Source: Diabrotica undecimpunctata (lineage: Eukaryota; Arthropoda; Insecta; Coleoptera; Chrysomelidae). Taken from it: 64,000 nucleotides of DNA. The notes beneath the pieces are model-generated. The model saw only the letters and a list, made by a program, of their open reading frames with translations. It was not told the origin of the DNA and made no database searches. How positions within the stretch are numbered: position 1 is the first letter of the stretch; every line of letters starts with the position of its first letter. The stretch is from NCBI RefSeq assembly GCF_040954645.1, contig NC_092811.1, positions 122,347,411-122,411,410 of the forward strand. The letters run 5' to 3'. The position numbers and the translations under genes were made by a program. This document shows positions 23,555-34,507 of this stretch, in pieces.

Positions 23555-24328
23555 TGGCAATATTCTCCAACTCATGGAAGAAAGAAGAAAATCAAAGAAC
23601 AATAAAAGAATGTACAACAATATTTAAAGATAAATAAGAATCAAAATCCGAAAGACCAAATAAAATTGGTTAAAATCACAATGTGAAGAGATAGAATTGT
23701 TAGAACAAAAACACGATATCTTTAAAATGCATAAAAAGGTAAAACAAGCAGCTGGTCCTCAGAAAACCAACACATCTAGCAAATTGCAAGATCAACAGGG
23801 GAACTTAATCACAGATAAAAATCAAGAAATTTGCATATTGATCAAATACATACAAGAACTCTTTGATGATAATAGGTCCGACCAACCTCTATCCTACATA
23901 TGTAATGATCACTTACCATTCACATCAGATGAAGTGGAAAAAGCAATATCAAAACGTGTGGGAAAGCGACAGTATGATTTTCGAAATGCAGTGTGTATGT
24001 ACGAGAGAGGTTCTCTTTAGCATACAAGTGCTATTTCAACGATGTAGAAACGTGAATTTCGATATTTATGCATGCTTTATTGATTACCATAAGGCATTCG
24101 ATATAGTGAAGCACGAAAAGCTGATGAATATATTAACAAATATTGGAATAAACACCTGTGATCAATGATTAGCAACCTTTACTGGAATCAACAGCTAAAA
24201 TCGAATACGTCGGTCACATCATAAGGAACAGAGAAAGATATGGATTGCTGCCACTATCTTACAGGGAACAATATAACGAAAACGGGGACCAGGGTGGGAA
24301 GGATTTCCTGGGTGAAAAATCTACGTTT
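23555..24328 (+). pseudogene. RTE-type copy A, internally deleted
   Basis: The linker reads NGNILQLMEERRKSKNN, CEEIELLEQKHDIFKMHKKV and KQAAG, followed by FTSDEVEKAISK. RT motif A is in FDIYACFIDYHKAFDIVKHE. The sequence then jumps at about 24185 to the C-terminal KIEYVGHIIRNRERYGLL, ending GRISWVKNLRLWF. The RT palm and thumb are deleted. Confidence 0.75.
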
Positions 24329-25375
24329 ATGGTTCTACGAGATAATTGAAGTTCTCCATAAGATCGGAGTCGACTACAGAGACATTCGAACAATAGCGAG
24401 TCTCTATTGGGGTCAAACAGTTAAGTGAAAGTAGGATCTACATTGACCAATAAAATTGAGATCAAGAAAGGGGTACGACAGGGCTGTATCTTGTCTCCTA
24501 TTCTCTTTAATATATACTCAGAAGAAGTATTTAAGACAGCGCTGGAGGAAAGCACAGAAGGCATAAAGATAAATGGAGAAATAATTAATAACATAAGGTA
24601 TGCTGATGACACTGTGATTCTAGCAAGTAGCATGGAGGAACTGAGTTGCCTAATGAGTAAGATACAAAAAACAAGTGCACAATACGGACTCAGACTAAAT
24701 ATCACAAAAACCAAATGGATGTTAGTAAGCAAAACCCAACAACCACCACAGCAACTGATATTAGACAATGGAAGAATTGAACACGTGGATTCGTACATCT
24801 ACTTGGGAACAACAGTTAACTCAAATTGGGATCAAGCGAAGGAAATACGTATAAGAGTAGAAAAGGCAAGAGCATCGTTCAGCATGAAGCAAATTTTCAC
24901 CTCTAAAAGCCTCACCCTACCTCTCAAAATTCGACTTCTGAAATGTTATGTATTCCCGGTTTTGTTATATGGAATGGAGGCGTGGACAATGACCGCAACA
25001 TTGATGAAAAAAGTAGAGGCCTTCGAAATGTGGGCTTACCGACGTATATTACGTATATCCTGGACTGAGCACGTGACCAACGAAGAGGTACTACGCCGGA
25101 TAGGTAAAGAGAGAGAGGTAGGAATAAGTATAAAGAAAAGAAAGTTGGAATACTTGGGTCACGTTATGAGACATAATAAATATAGAGTACTACAGCTGAT
25201 CGTTCAAGGGAAAATAGACAGCAGAAGGGGTCCAGGGAGGAGAAGACACTCGTGAATCCAAAACTTGCGGCAATGGTTCGGATTGTCATCTGCTGAACTA
25301 TTCAGATCTGCCGTAAACAAAGTCAGAATAGCCATGTTGATTGCCAACGTTCGGAACGGACAAGGCACATGAAGA
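24329..25375 (+). pseudogene. RTE-type copy B, nearly open C-terminal half
   Basis: It starts abruptly after copy A with IIEVLHKIGVDYRDIRTIAS. After a one-base shift at about 24425 it is open for 276 codons: GVRQGCILSPILFNIYSEEV, INNIRYADDTVILASSMEEL with intact catalytic aspartates, YIYLGTTVNSNWDQAKEI, LLYGMEAWTMTATLMKKVEA, RRILRISWTEHVTNEEVLRR and KLEYLGHVMRHNKY. A TGA interrupts where related copies have Trp (RRRxSW), after which QNLRQWFGLSSAELFRSAVN and a final NGQGT complete the family C-terminus. Endonuclease and RT fingers are missing. Confidence 0.85.
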
Positions 25376-25496
25376 AGAAGAAGATGGTTCTACGCAACAA
25401 CCACAAATCTTTTCAAAGCAGTAGTGTGCGAAATACAGAAGTAACGAAACGAAGAGGAACTATAAAAAGAAGATCTCAAGACACGCTAACTTCATA

Positions 25497-25690
25497 TTTG
25501 ATTCTTCTTCTTGATGTGCCTATCCGTTACGAATGTTGGCGATCATCATGGCAATCTTTATCTTATCTGCAGCAGCGCGGAAAAGCTGCACATATGTTGT
25601 ATTGAACCAGATTCTGAGGTTCTTTAACCAAGATCCAATTCTTCTTCCTGGACGTCGTTTTCCAAATATTTTTCCTTGCAGGATGGCTTA
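25497..25690 (-). pseudogene. RTE-type retrotransposon tail
   Basis: LQGKIFGKRRPGRRIGSWLK, NLRIWFNTTYVQLFRAAADK and IKIAMMIANIRNG end with TAG, followed by the GAAGAAGAA tail. It faces copy B tail to tail at a distance of about 120 bases. Confidence 0.75.
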
Positions 25691-26669
25691 TTCATCCATA
25701 TTTGATACTATTCGAATATTTCAGATTATTCAGCGGAACAAAGTCAGAGCTATATTGAAAATAAGGTGCAAAGACAAAAAATCAATACAAAACAAAATTA
25801 AGACCTGGGAATAATCAGTTAGACTATGTAGGTGTCATTCTAGAGTTCTATGGTCTACAAGAATGATAATTATTAGGATGTGATATAATGCTGTTAAAAA
25901 AATACTACTCTTATTGCGATTTTAATATCTACATCAGAATCATTATTCTATAAATTTTGTATTATGAAAAAATCTAGAATATATTAATGAAATTCTCGGC
26001 ATTAGTTAATTATCATATAAATATTCTCATCTTCGTATGACATCATTTAATTTGTTTATAAAATATACATGGTTAACCAAGCAAATAATTCTTCGGGTTA
26101 ACGACAAAATCATAGTGTCCTTGAGAGAATTTTTATTTAAACAAAGTTGACAAAAGATGGAAAACCATTCTGACATTCAACAATCCGTAATTATTTTAAT
26201 TGCTTTAATAAACATAAAGATTCTCATAGACAGTAATTTAGAAATTAATCATTTGAAAAATGTGTACAAATATCGTATTCAAGTAATTATAAAAATGGTC
26301 AACAATCTCGGTCAGTTTAGTTTTCTTGTTTATTATGTTGCTATGGTACATTTGGAAATGATTGATAGCACAACTTTTATTGCACTTGAGATAAAACTTA
26401 ATAATATAACATCATCAAACAGTGACGGAGATTTTCTAAAATAAAATATTCAGCATTAATCTGAAATTTTTGGGTATTACCTAAAATTTTTAAACATACT
26501 AGTTTATTTCAATTATTGTCTTAAATTTTGTAGTCATTTTAATCAACACATGATATGAGTACGTAATCTCTACAGGTACACAATATTTATGTACAATTTC
26601 CAAAAAGGAGAGGGTCAATTTATAAGCCCTCAACTTTCTTAGAAAGGATTAAAATTTCCAAGCGGCAGA
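25691..26669. other. Unassigned AT-rich sequence
   Basis: An open stretch at 26157-26444 (+, 95 codons) has no known motif. Nothing else recognised. Confidence 0.3.
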
Positions 26670-26769
26670 ACGTGTTTTGCAGATTGTGAATCATTTTAGT
26701 CAAGATTAACAGGTTGTGTTTGTAAAGTCCTGTCATTATAACACGCAGAATTGTTAGTTCTATAATAAA

Positions 26770-27135
26770 AAGCGGAAAACTTTAGTGTTAAATGTATATG
26801 ATGCTCTTGTACATGAACATTTTACAAGTACTGTTCGGAGTATAGTTTTTGAGTGTTCAGATATGACCGGAGTAGAAGAAGCAACTATTTATAGACTTTT
26901 AAAGCAACGAGAGAGTGGAAGTATTATAGAAGCACCTAAAACTTCAACAGGGAGAAAACTCATTCATATAGACGATACTGTGAAACAATCGATTCGAAGA
27001 AAAGTTCATTCATTTTATTTACAAAAAAAGATTCCTACTTTGGATAAACTTTTAATTGACATTAATGAAGACGAATTTTTGCCAAACATTAAAAGAGATA
27101 AATTGTGGAAAACTTTACGTGAATTAGGATGCTAG
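26770..27135 (+). pseudogene. DDE_3-family transposase, N-terminal half
   Basis: Open from 26785 or slightly upstream for at least 116 codons. SIVFECSDMTGVEEATIYRL is a helix-turn-helix. It is followed by RGRK-like TGRKLIHIDDTVKQSIRRKV and HSFYLQKKIPTLDKLLIDIN, then FLPNIKRDKLWKTLRELGC before a TAG. This is the paired DNA-binding part of the DDE_3 transposases whose catalytic half is at 8425-9069 (-). The sequence switches at the stop to a jockey-like fragment on the other strand, so the catalytic domain is lost here. Confidence 0.7.
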
Positions 27136-27600
27136 TGCTGTTTTCACTTCTCTGTTTAGTCGGTTTGTCCTGTGTTTGTCCTCGTTTATTGTCGTTCTAG
27201 CTCTTTTTTGGCTCTGTTCTTTTCCCTTATCATGTCCTTGATTTCCTGGTTTATGTCTCTAAACCTTCCCATGTGTATATCTATTTCTTCTTCAGTAGTG
27301 CTATTTCTGTTTCTTGTACGATATTTTCGAACTCTAGGACTCTTTTTTCTTTTTGCTATTTCTTGTGGATTGTTTATAACTGGGATGTTGTTGATTCCAA
27401 TACTCACAAGTCTTTTGTAATTTGTCCACTTTGTTTTCTTTCTTTTTCTTGTTGTTGTGTTGTTTTCTTACCATGCTCCTATTTCTAGTAGTATGAGATT
27501 GTGGTCTTGTGATCCTTCGTTGAATATTCTGATCTCGGTCTGTAATTCGTAAATTTTTAGAATGCAAGAGGTTTATTCTGTCATTTATGTTGGCAAAAAA
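27130..27600 (-). pseudogene. Jockey-type endonuclease/linker remnant
   Basis: Readings on the minus strand: FRDINQEIKDMIREKNRAKK resembles the segment before the jockey RT in which a long helix contains IREKNRxRRxWQR. Upstream, NNIPVINNPQEIAKRKK and a decayed end of the endonuclease can be guessed. Frame changes are frequent. Confidence 0.45.
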
Positions 27601-27609
27601 AGAGAAGTC

Positions 27610-27720
27610 AGCTACTTTATTGGTTTATTGAATACGTGTCGCTTTTTTTTAACTTTCAAAAGCTTCTTCAGTTTACTACAAATATAATGACGAAGTTTAT
27701 AAGTAAACGCCTAAAGTATT
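27610..27720 (-). other. Possible Penelope-type terminal sequence
   Basis: The minus strand has GAAGAAGCTTTTGAAAGTT, a purine run, then GCGACACGTATTCAATAAA. This pattern is often seen at the ends of Penelope-like elements. No protein part is adjacent. Confidence 0.2.
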
Positions 27721-29178
27721 AGATTCTATACGTACAAAACAATTTGTAGCTTTGTTTTGGTTATTCTAAAAACTGTTAAAGGTTACTTAATATTTAGAGT
27801 AAATAACTTGACAAAAAACAAATAACTAACAACCGAACACTAATGTGCATTAATTTAATTGTTATTGATTGTCATATTATGTTTAAAGAAGTTGTTAAGG
27901 TATCTCGATAGACTGGTCTATATCCAACACTGTTATAATCCATCTTGTTTCAGTTTCTTAATATCCTGACTCTTTATTTGAGGTATTTCCATTCCTATTA
28001 TTTATTTACATGGCCACTAATGAAGTTTTATAAGTGGTGTTACTATTTGCTTCATAACTTGTTTTCAACTTGACACTTTTCAACATTAACGTTGTTGAAA
28101 TACCATATAATCGAATACTTTTTGAATGATCAACGTACCTTTTCGCTCTCTATTTTTACCCGATACGCTACAGATATTTTTAGTTATGATTTAATTGTAG
28201 CATTGTTCAAGGTAGGAGCTTCCATAAAACAACGAAACAATTGATTGCGATAGTCCTGAGAAAAGAAAATCGTGCGTGTTCCACCAATATTAACATATTA
28301 CAGAGAGTGCACAAAGGTGTGGCACAACCTCACAACTCACGTTTGAGTTTATACGGGATGGTTCTTTAGTTTCAAATGCGAAATATCTGAGCAAGACTCA
28401 AATAAAGAATATTAGTCATATGGTACTAGTTTCATAGACGGAAAAAATGTTTTTGTGTATTTCTGAGTGTTATACGTTTGGAAATTATGTTTTTGTCAGG
28501 AAAAGTTTGCTATTCTTCGTTCACAAATTGTTGAGAGCACGAAATATGCCTCAAACTCATAAAACGGTCGTAAATCATAGGCGTTCCTAAGGTGTTTATT
28601 CATTAAATAATAATATAATGTTTTAATACTGTTATATATAATATTGATAATATTTTAATACTAATATATTTAGCAACAAAACAATTAAAACTTTCACGAC
28701 TAATGTTGGTTATTATATTATATTAATAAAAATAAGAATTTAACCATTAACAATTTTGTAAATAAGAATACCTTATCTCTTTGGATATTTCAATACTAAT
28801 CTTCGCGTTTAGTCACTTTACTAGAAAACCTGGAATTCATATCCGAAGGTACTATTCGTTGCAAGATAATTAAGATGGAATTCCCCAGATTTTTAATAAT
28901 ATAATTATATTCGAAACTTAACTTGAAAGGGTGAAGTTATTACGAACGAAAACATTTTTTTTGTTTAGTACGTTTTTGATCGCATGTAATTTACGGCTCG
29001 TCGGTGTTTCCGCGTCTACGGCAGTAATTAGCGTCTCGAATATTTCTTTTGCGAATTATATGCAGTGCGTGAGTGATTTTTTATTCCATATACCTACGAA
29101 CATATACGTACCTTTCGCTCGTGCTCGTTTTGTTGGATTGTTTGTGATGTTCTCTTGTTTGTTCTCTTAAGAACAAAA
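27721..29178. other. Unassigned AT-rich sequence
   Basis: No coding family. The open stretch at 28931-29170 (+) starts with a hydrophobic run but has no other support. Confidence 0.3.
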
Positions 29179-29295
29179 AATGTGGGATCTTGATAACATA
29201 ATTGATGCGACCGTAGAGATTATTAACCTAATTATTAACCCTCAAGACGTCTCGGATTCCGAAGTTGATCCTATTTATTTTGAATTTGAATAGTT
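29179..29295 (+). CDS. 38-codon ORF, unknown
   Basis: ATG at 29179 opens an acidic peptide beginning MWDLDNIIDATVEIINLIIN and ending YFEFE. It resembles the acidic starts of some transposase or accessory ORFs, but the match is too short to name. It may be chance. Confidence 0.15.
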
Positions 29296-29350
29296 TTCTA
29301 ATCGTAATTATATAAGACAAGTAATAGTAGTTGTAATCGTAAGGTATTAA

Positions 29351-29744
29351 AGGGAAAGGGCGCAAAATGTCGCCTGTCAAAATGTTCAATGTGTTTTAAA
29401 TGTATCCATTTTTTTTTTCAAATCATGAGAAAACTAAAAAGCATTTTTGAAAAATTTAAAGGCAGAATGAAATATTTTTTAGAATAAATAAAAAGTTTCT
29501 TTTGCATGCAATCTTTTCAATTAAAAATTATATTATATTTTCTCTTTTATTTTCACCTCTGTTACATAACATATTAAAATAAACATTGTAGAAGTTTTCA
29601 GGGACTTTCTGCCTTGAGTAATAATCTTTCATTCTGCGTTTAAATTTTTCAAAAATATTTATTAGTTTTCTCCGGATTCGAGAATAATGGATACATTTAA
29701 AACACATTGGAAATTTTGCTAGGCGACATTTGGCCCCTTTTTCC
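29351..29744. mobile_element. 394-bp MITE with long inverted repeats and TTAA ends
   Basis: TTAA at 29347-29350 and 29745-29748 bound the element. The left arm begins AGGGAAAGGGCGCAAAATGT, and the complement of the right end begins GGAAAAAGGGGCCAAATGTC. Both arms share AATGTGTTTTAAATGTATCC and, further in, GAAAACTAA and TTTTTGAAAAATTTAAA, so they pair for over 110 bases with some mismatches. No coding capacity. TTAA flanks point to piggyBac-type mobilisation. Confidence 0.8.
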
Positions 29745-29759
29745 TTAATTAAATAAACA

Positions 29760-30219
29760 TTTTTGAATAAAATAAATTTATTTAAATAAAATAAAGTTTT
29801 ATTAAAAAATACAATTTACATAAGTACAATTTAAAAAATATATTTATTTAGTTCAAATAAATGTTTCAATCATATACTCTACGACACTGGTCGTTCATTT
29901 CTAACCATTCAAAATACCCCCGTAATAGGATTATAAGGTATTGTATTCCTTCAGATATAAGGTGGGTTAGTCGAAAACGTCTTAAACCGTCAGTTTTAGG
30001 TTGGTTTTTACTATTATATCGTATTACCTATCCTCTCTGTATTTCAGTTTTCTAATTAGGGTTAAACTTGTAGTGAGCTATCAACAAATTGTGACCCGAC
30101 TTGGACGCAATATCGAACTCATTTTTTGTACGTTCTGTTTGTGATTTGAGTTAAAACTTACTTTCTTCCGCTGCTTATGTAATTTTGTAAAAAAAATTGG
30201 ATGATTTTTCTATTACCGT
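29760..30219. other. Unassigned sequence
   Basis: No recognisable gene or repeat. Confidence 0.3.
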
Positions 30220-30830
30220 AAGAAATTGACCATTCTACTTTTTCTTTAAAGTGATATCTTCTTCATGGATGGTAATAATCATAGAGCCTCTTTAACTTTT
30301 GGAACAGATATTTTATAGAGTAGTTTTGAGCTGCAAACATACAATTTTCTTAGGTTCCTCAACCAAGTTATTCGTTTTCTTCACACAGTTCTTCTGCCGT
30401 CAATGTTGTCTTAGATTATAAGAGACAAGATTTTTCTCCACGCATTATATATCCCAAATATTGCAGTTTTCTGTCTTTTATTGTATTTTCAACTTTTTTC
30501 TTCCGTCTTACTAATACAATACTACCACGTTTGTAACGTGATATATCCATGAGATCTCCAGAATCTTTCTGTACGTCCACATATCAAAGGAGTTAAGTTT
30601 AGTGGATTTTGAATTCAGTTTTAACGAGTGATCTCTAGTATAAAGTACGTGGCATTTAGTTGATAAAAAACAAATCACGGTCTTCCAGATTTACGCCGGA
30701 ACCATTTATATTACACCACTTCTTGATTAAATTGGTATATATCTTACTTTTTAATCTAAACAATCCAACGTTTCCGCGTACACTATCATGCGGGTGTCAT
30801 CAGCGTATATTAATATCTGAAGTTTCATTG
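30220..30830 (-). pseudogene. RTE-type remnant, heavily decayed
   Basis: TLTDDTRMIVYAETLDCLD-like text near 30830-30760 corresponds to the ADD box. Later RKLQYLGYIMRGEKSCLL at about 30480-30420 marks the C-terminal LGHIMRG block. Many stops interrupt it. Confidence 0.55.
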
Positions 30831-30859
30831 AAACTTAAAAAGTTTTCTTCTTTTTCTTC

Positions 30860-31494
30860 CTTCTTGTATGTAGACTTTATGTCTGTAAGCCTGTTTCTTC
30901 TTCAATATTATCCTATTTCTGCCATTCTACTAATGTGTTCGTTCCACTCCTGTTTCCGTTTTGTCACCTATCTATTTATGTCTTTTATATTGCCTGCTCT
31001 TCTTATGTTTTCGCTTCTCTCTCCAACTGACTTTTCCCTGATATTCATCGGAGTATATTCATCTCTGTTATTTATAGTAGTTGTCGCTTTTTAGATGTGT
31101 CAGGTCTTGTCTCCGCCGTGTATGTTAATATAGGTCTAATTGCTGCTTTATAGATTCTTATTTTTGTGTCTTGTCTTAGGTGTTTGTTCTTCCAGATTGT
31201 ATCATTAAGAGATCCCGCCGCTTTACTTGCTTTTAAGCTTTATTGTCGTACTTTATCTTCAACATCTACCTAACTAGTTATATTTATTCCCAGATATCTA
31301 TATCTAAACCTTGCTTCCTGCTTTATTATGTTCCCTTCAATTTCGATTTTACATCGTAGTGGGTATTTAGATGTTGTCATGATGTCATGCATTTTGTTTT
31401 TCCTGCTGATATTATCATATTCTATTTCTTGGCTGTGGTATTAAAGATGTTATATATTAATCTTTGGGGTTCGTCTTCTGTCTCGGCGATTAAT
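30860..31494 (-). pseudogene. RTE-type remnant, thumb and C-terminus
   Basis: LIAETEDEPQRLIYNIFNTT, NMIISAGKTKCMTS, RCKIEIEGNIIKQEARFRYR, KAAGSLNDTIWKNKHLRQDT, YKAAIRPILTYTAETRPDTS, RRISGKSVGERSENIRRAGN and VTKRKQEWNEHISRM follow in order with stops and shifts. It is the same branch as 14631-15335. It ends at 31494, where another fragment begins on the opposite strand. Confidence 0.75.
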
Positions 31495-31810
31495 GCTGAG
31501 AGAGAGGCCTACACGAAGTACAACACATCAAATACTCCAGAATCCCGAGACACCTATAGAAGAATACGACATGAAACAAAGCAGTTGGCAAGAAGAACAA
31601 AAAATGAACTGGGAACAGTTTACAAAAAGGATGGAAAACGACTTCTACGTTACACAAAAACAAATATGGAGATTCATAAGAAACCAACGGAAACAAAAGG
31701 CAGAATTGAAGGAATACAATAAAATACCAGCAAACGAATGGGAAAGATACCTGACGGAACTGTTTAAAGCAAAGGAAAATAATAATCAACACAATAACGT
31801 ACCTCAATAA
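31494..31810 (+). pseudogene. Non-LTR linker fragment
   Basis: REAYTKYNTSNTPESRDTYR and RIRHETKQLARRTKNEL, then after a one-base shift WEQFTKRMENDFYVTQKQIW, RFIRNQRKQKAELKEYN and NEWERYLTELFKAKENNN. This is the basic helical segment between endonuclease and RT in RTE-type elements. Head-to-head junction with the preceding fragment. Confidence 0.65.
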
Positions 31811-32734
31811 TTTGATCAAAATAATCTTTGAAAACATCTAGAGTCAGCGCCAATTGTGTACTATTTCGTCCAAAATTACCAAATACAGTTTTAAGAAAGA
31901 AGTCGATGAATTAAAATGATATTGTCTTAAGTTGGACCACTCTGTATGTCCGTAGGTAACTCACTACTATACTACATCACTAACAAAACACAAAACACTT
32001 TTACTAATGCATTCGTAAATTACCGAGTTGTGAATAGTATTCGCCGTTGCTGCCCTAAGATCAGAATGTATTGGTATCTCTGTCGTAATTAGAATTGATG
32101 GTTCATGCGATCGTTGCTTAATTATCGTTCCGAGATATTGCTCGAAGAATGTTAGAAGGGCAGTCGTGAAACAACAGCAACTACAACGAACATAGATAAA
32201 GTTAATCGAAAATCTTGGTTATAGTACGGTAGATTAATGACACTGAAGGGTCGTGAGATATTACGTTTGAACGCGTTGACTGAGAAGTTTGTTTGATTAT
32301 CTCTATTATATATTGAAAAACAAGTACTAAAACTTGCAGATTGTAATTGGCTTAGCTATATTTAAGAATCTTACTTTAGATTTAACTAGCATGATGTTTT
32401 TGCTGGCAAAAAATGTTGATAAAATTTGCACAACAATTATAAATTTAGTACTTGAGCTGCTTAGAACGAACCAAAAAAAGTTAGGATACTAAGCCAGTAC
32501 TAAGCTTTCTGAAAATTTTGTATATTCAATGAAAAATTTACAACTAGATGGCCAATCACAAAATGAATAAAGTGTAAAATGCCCTGGTTTATGGAAATAT
32601 TTAATAAATACAATGTTGAAAATTGAGGAGTCCAGCGCATAAACTAGTCAAGTCCAATTTTGGATAGATACATATTTTTGCACAGTTTAAAATTCTTAAT
32701 CTTCCAGTGCATAAAGCAGCTCTGTCACCATCAT
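31811..32734. other. Unassigned sequence
   Basis: No recognisable gene or repeat. Confidence 0.3.
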
Positions 32735-33283
32735 CATTATCCAGCCTTCTGCGTCCAAAGTTGAACATAGGCCTCCCCTAATTTCTTCTAGTTCTGACGG
32801 TCTTAAGCTTCCTGCAGCCAATTTCCAGCGATTCTTTTGACGTCATCGTCTGTCCATCGTATAGGTGTGGTCTACCTCTGATTTTTATGTTGTGGTCTAC
32901 ACACTGTAATTGTTTAAATGGAAATCGCCATTCATTTTGGCTACAAGGCCGGCCCAGTTCCACTTCAGCCTTGCTATACGCTCTATGACCTCTGTGACGC
33001 CTGTCCTTCTTCTTATTAATTCGTTTCTATCTCTGTCTCTGAGAGTCAGTCCAAGAGTAGTGAGCGTTCCATACTTCTTTGGGCTACTCTGAGTTTGCTT
33101 GCTGTAGCCTGTGTTAAGGAAAGTGTTTCGGCGCCGTAAGTCAAGACTGGCAGCACACATTGGTCGAACGTCTTCTTTTTCAAATTATTTGGCTTGTTGT
33201 TCTTGAAGATGTCTGATATGAAGCTCTACTTCATATGCGGCCCATGCTAAAGTTATTCTTCTTTGCAGTTCAGCAATACTGTA
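32735..33283 (-). pseudogene. C-terminal copy of the intact RTE family
   Basis: IAELQRRITLAWAAYEVE, NKPNNLKKKTFDQCVLPVLT, YGAETLSLTQATASKLRVAQ, LTLRDRDRNELIRRRTGVTE, VIERIARLKWNWAGL and a final EAYVQLWTQKAG match the C-terminus of the ORF at 39968-42955. A short ATGATGATGG tail follows. It is 5'-truncated with several frame changes. Confidence 0.8.
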
Positions 33284-33659
33284 AAAAAATCATACATTAT
33301 TTTGTTAGTTTAAGATATAACAACATATCGTAGGTTCAATACTATACGTAGGAAACTCAAAATTTATAGTTTGGAGGTAAATGGTAAGAGACTGAAATTT
33401 CATTGTATGTCTTAACAGCTAATCACCATTTCTGAAGAATTCTAATAATTTGATTCTTACTTTATTGTTGTTTAGTTGTTCACTTATTGCTATAAATTAT
33501 TGCTGTAAACTGTAATTGTATTGTATTACAAACTAGTCTCTAACTTATAACTATCTGATAACTGAAAACCAAAAATTTGTCCATTTGTTATAGCCCAGGC
33601 CATGATATTATAGTTCCTATGTCCTTGAGAATGCATTAGGAAGTTACGCGGGACACTTA
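33284..33659. other. Unassigned sequence
   Basis: No feature recognised. Confidence 0.3.
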
Positions 33660-34219
33660 ATAGAGTAGATTTAACAATAAAATACAATGAAATAAAATAA
33701 AATAAAATACTTTGTTTTCAACACTTCCACAAAGTTTGTTATCTCTACAGCTGTTTTGGCAGAGTACCTTTCTTAAGTGATCTATTTCTGGTATGCGTTT
33801 ACACTTTATATTATTCAACTGAATATGTTGAAGAGAGGAGAACTGTTTGTTTCAAGTTGGTCATTCAGAATTATAAATTTGTTAATTTGCTAAAATCTAA
33901 TAAATATAGCTTAAGAACTTCATTTTGAATATGAAGAAATTGGGCATTAAAGGAATGAGTCTAGAAGGTGAAGTGCGCATGTAAAATCTGTTTTTTTATT
34001 ATTGAAATCCCTTTTGTGTTCTGCTATACGTTTATTAAAAGTTGTATCAGTTTGACCGATGTAAGTTTCTGAACACTCGCTACATTTAAGTTTATACACA
34101 ACACTGTGTAAAATCTTTTTCTTCTGTCTCTTTTTGTTCTTAATATATTTGCTTAAGTTGTTGTTTGATCTAAAAGTTGGTGTTATTCCTTGCTTTTTTA
34201 ACACATGAATTTCCATCAA
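33660..34219 (-). pseudogene. Penelope-like element, GIY-YIG end and 3' tail
   Basis: KYIKNKKRQKKKILHSVVYK, LKCSECSETYIGQTDTTFNK and RIAEHKRDFNNKK form the GIY-YIG endonuclease of Penelope-like elements, with the cysteine pair before the YIG box. After a frame change, THSFNAQFLHIQNEVLKLYL continues the family C-terminus. The 3' untranslated stretch with AACTTTGTGGAAGTGTTG and an AAATAAAATAAAATAAAAT run near 33675-33705 completes the tail. The RT domain is absent. A Met at 34219 begins the open stretch, but the copy is 5'-truncated. Confidence 0.75.
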
Positions 34220-34507
34220 GTAACGGTTGAATCCATTCTTTATTAGATTAGATTAGATTTATTTAATATGTAGTATACTTATCAAGAAACCAGTAAATGT
34301 AGATCTTGTATTATGTTACACGTGAAAAAAAAATATATAAAATCACGTGTTGTGATCAGTAGAATGCATATATAAACGCAAACACATATTTTCAAAGACC
34401 CTCTATTTACTGTTGCCAAATTTCCATGTTATGGTCTGTTGTTAAAGGGGCCATGGCAGAATAGTCGAATAAAAAATATGTGGTTTTGTATATATACTAT
34501 TATGACC

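Noticed and set aside
27172..27488. Hydrophobic open stretches on + resembling membrane proteins
   Set aside because: Antisense of a lysine-rich retroelement linker; T-rich complements read as Phe/Leu/Ser.
30660..31094. 144-codon hydrophobic open stretch on +
   Set aside because: Antisense shadow of RTE remnants on the minus strand.
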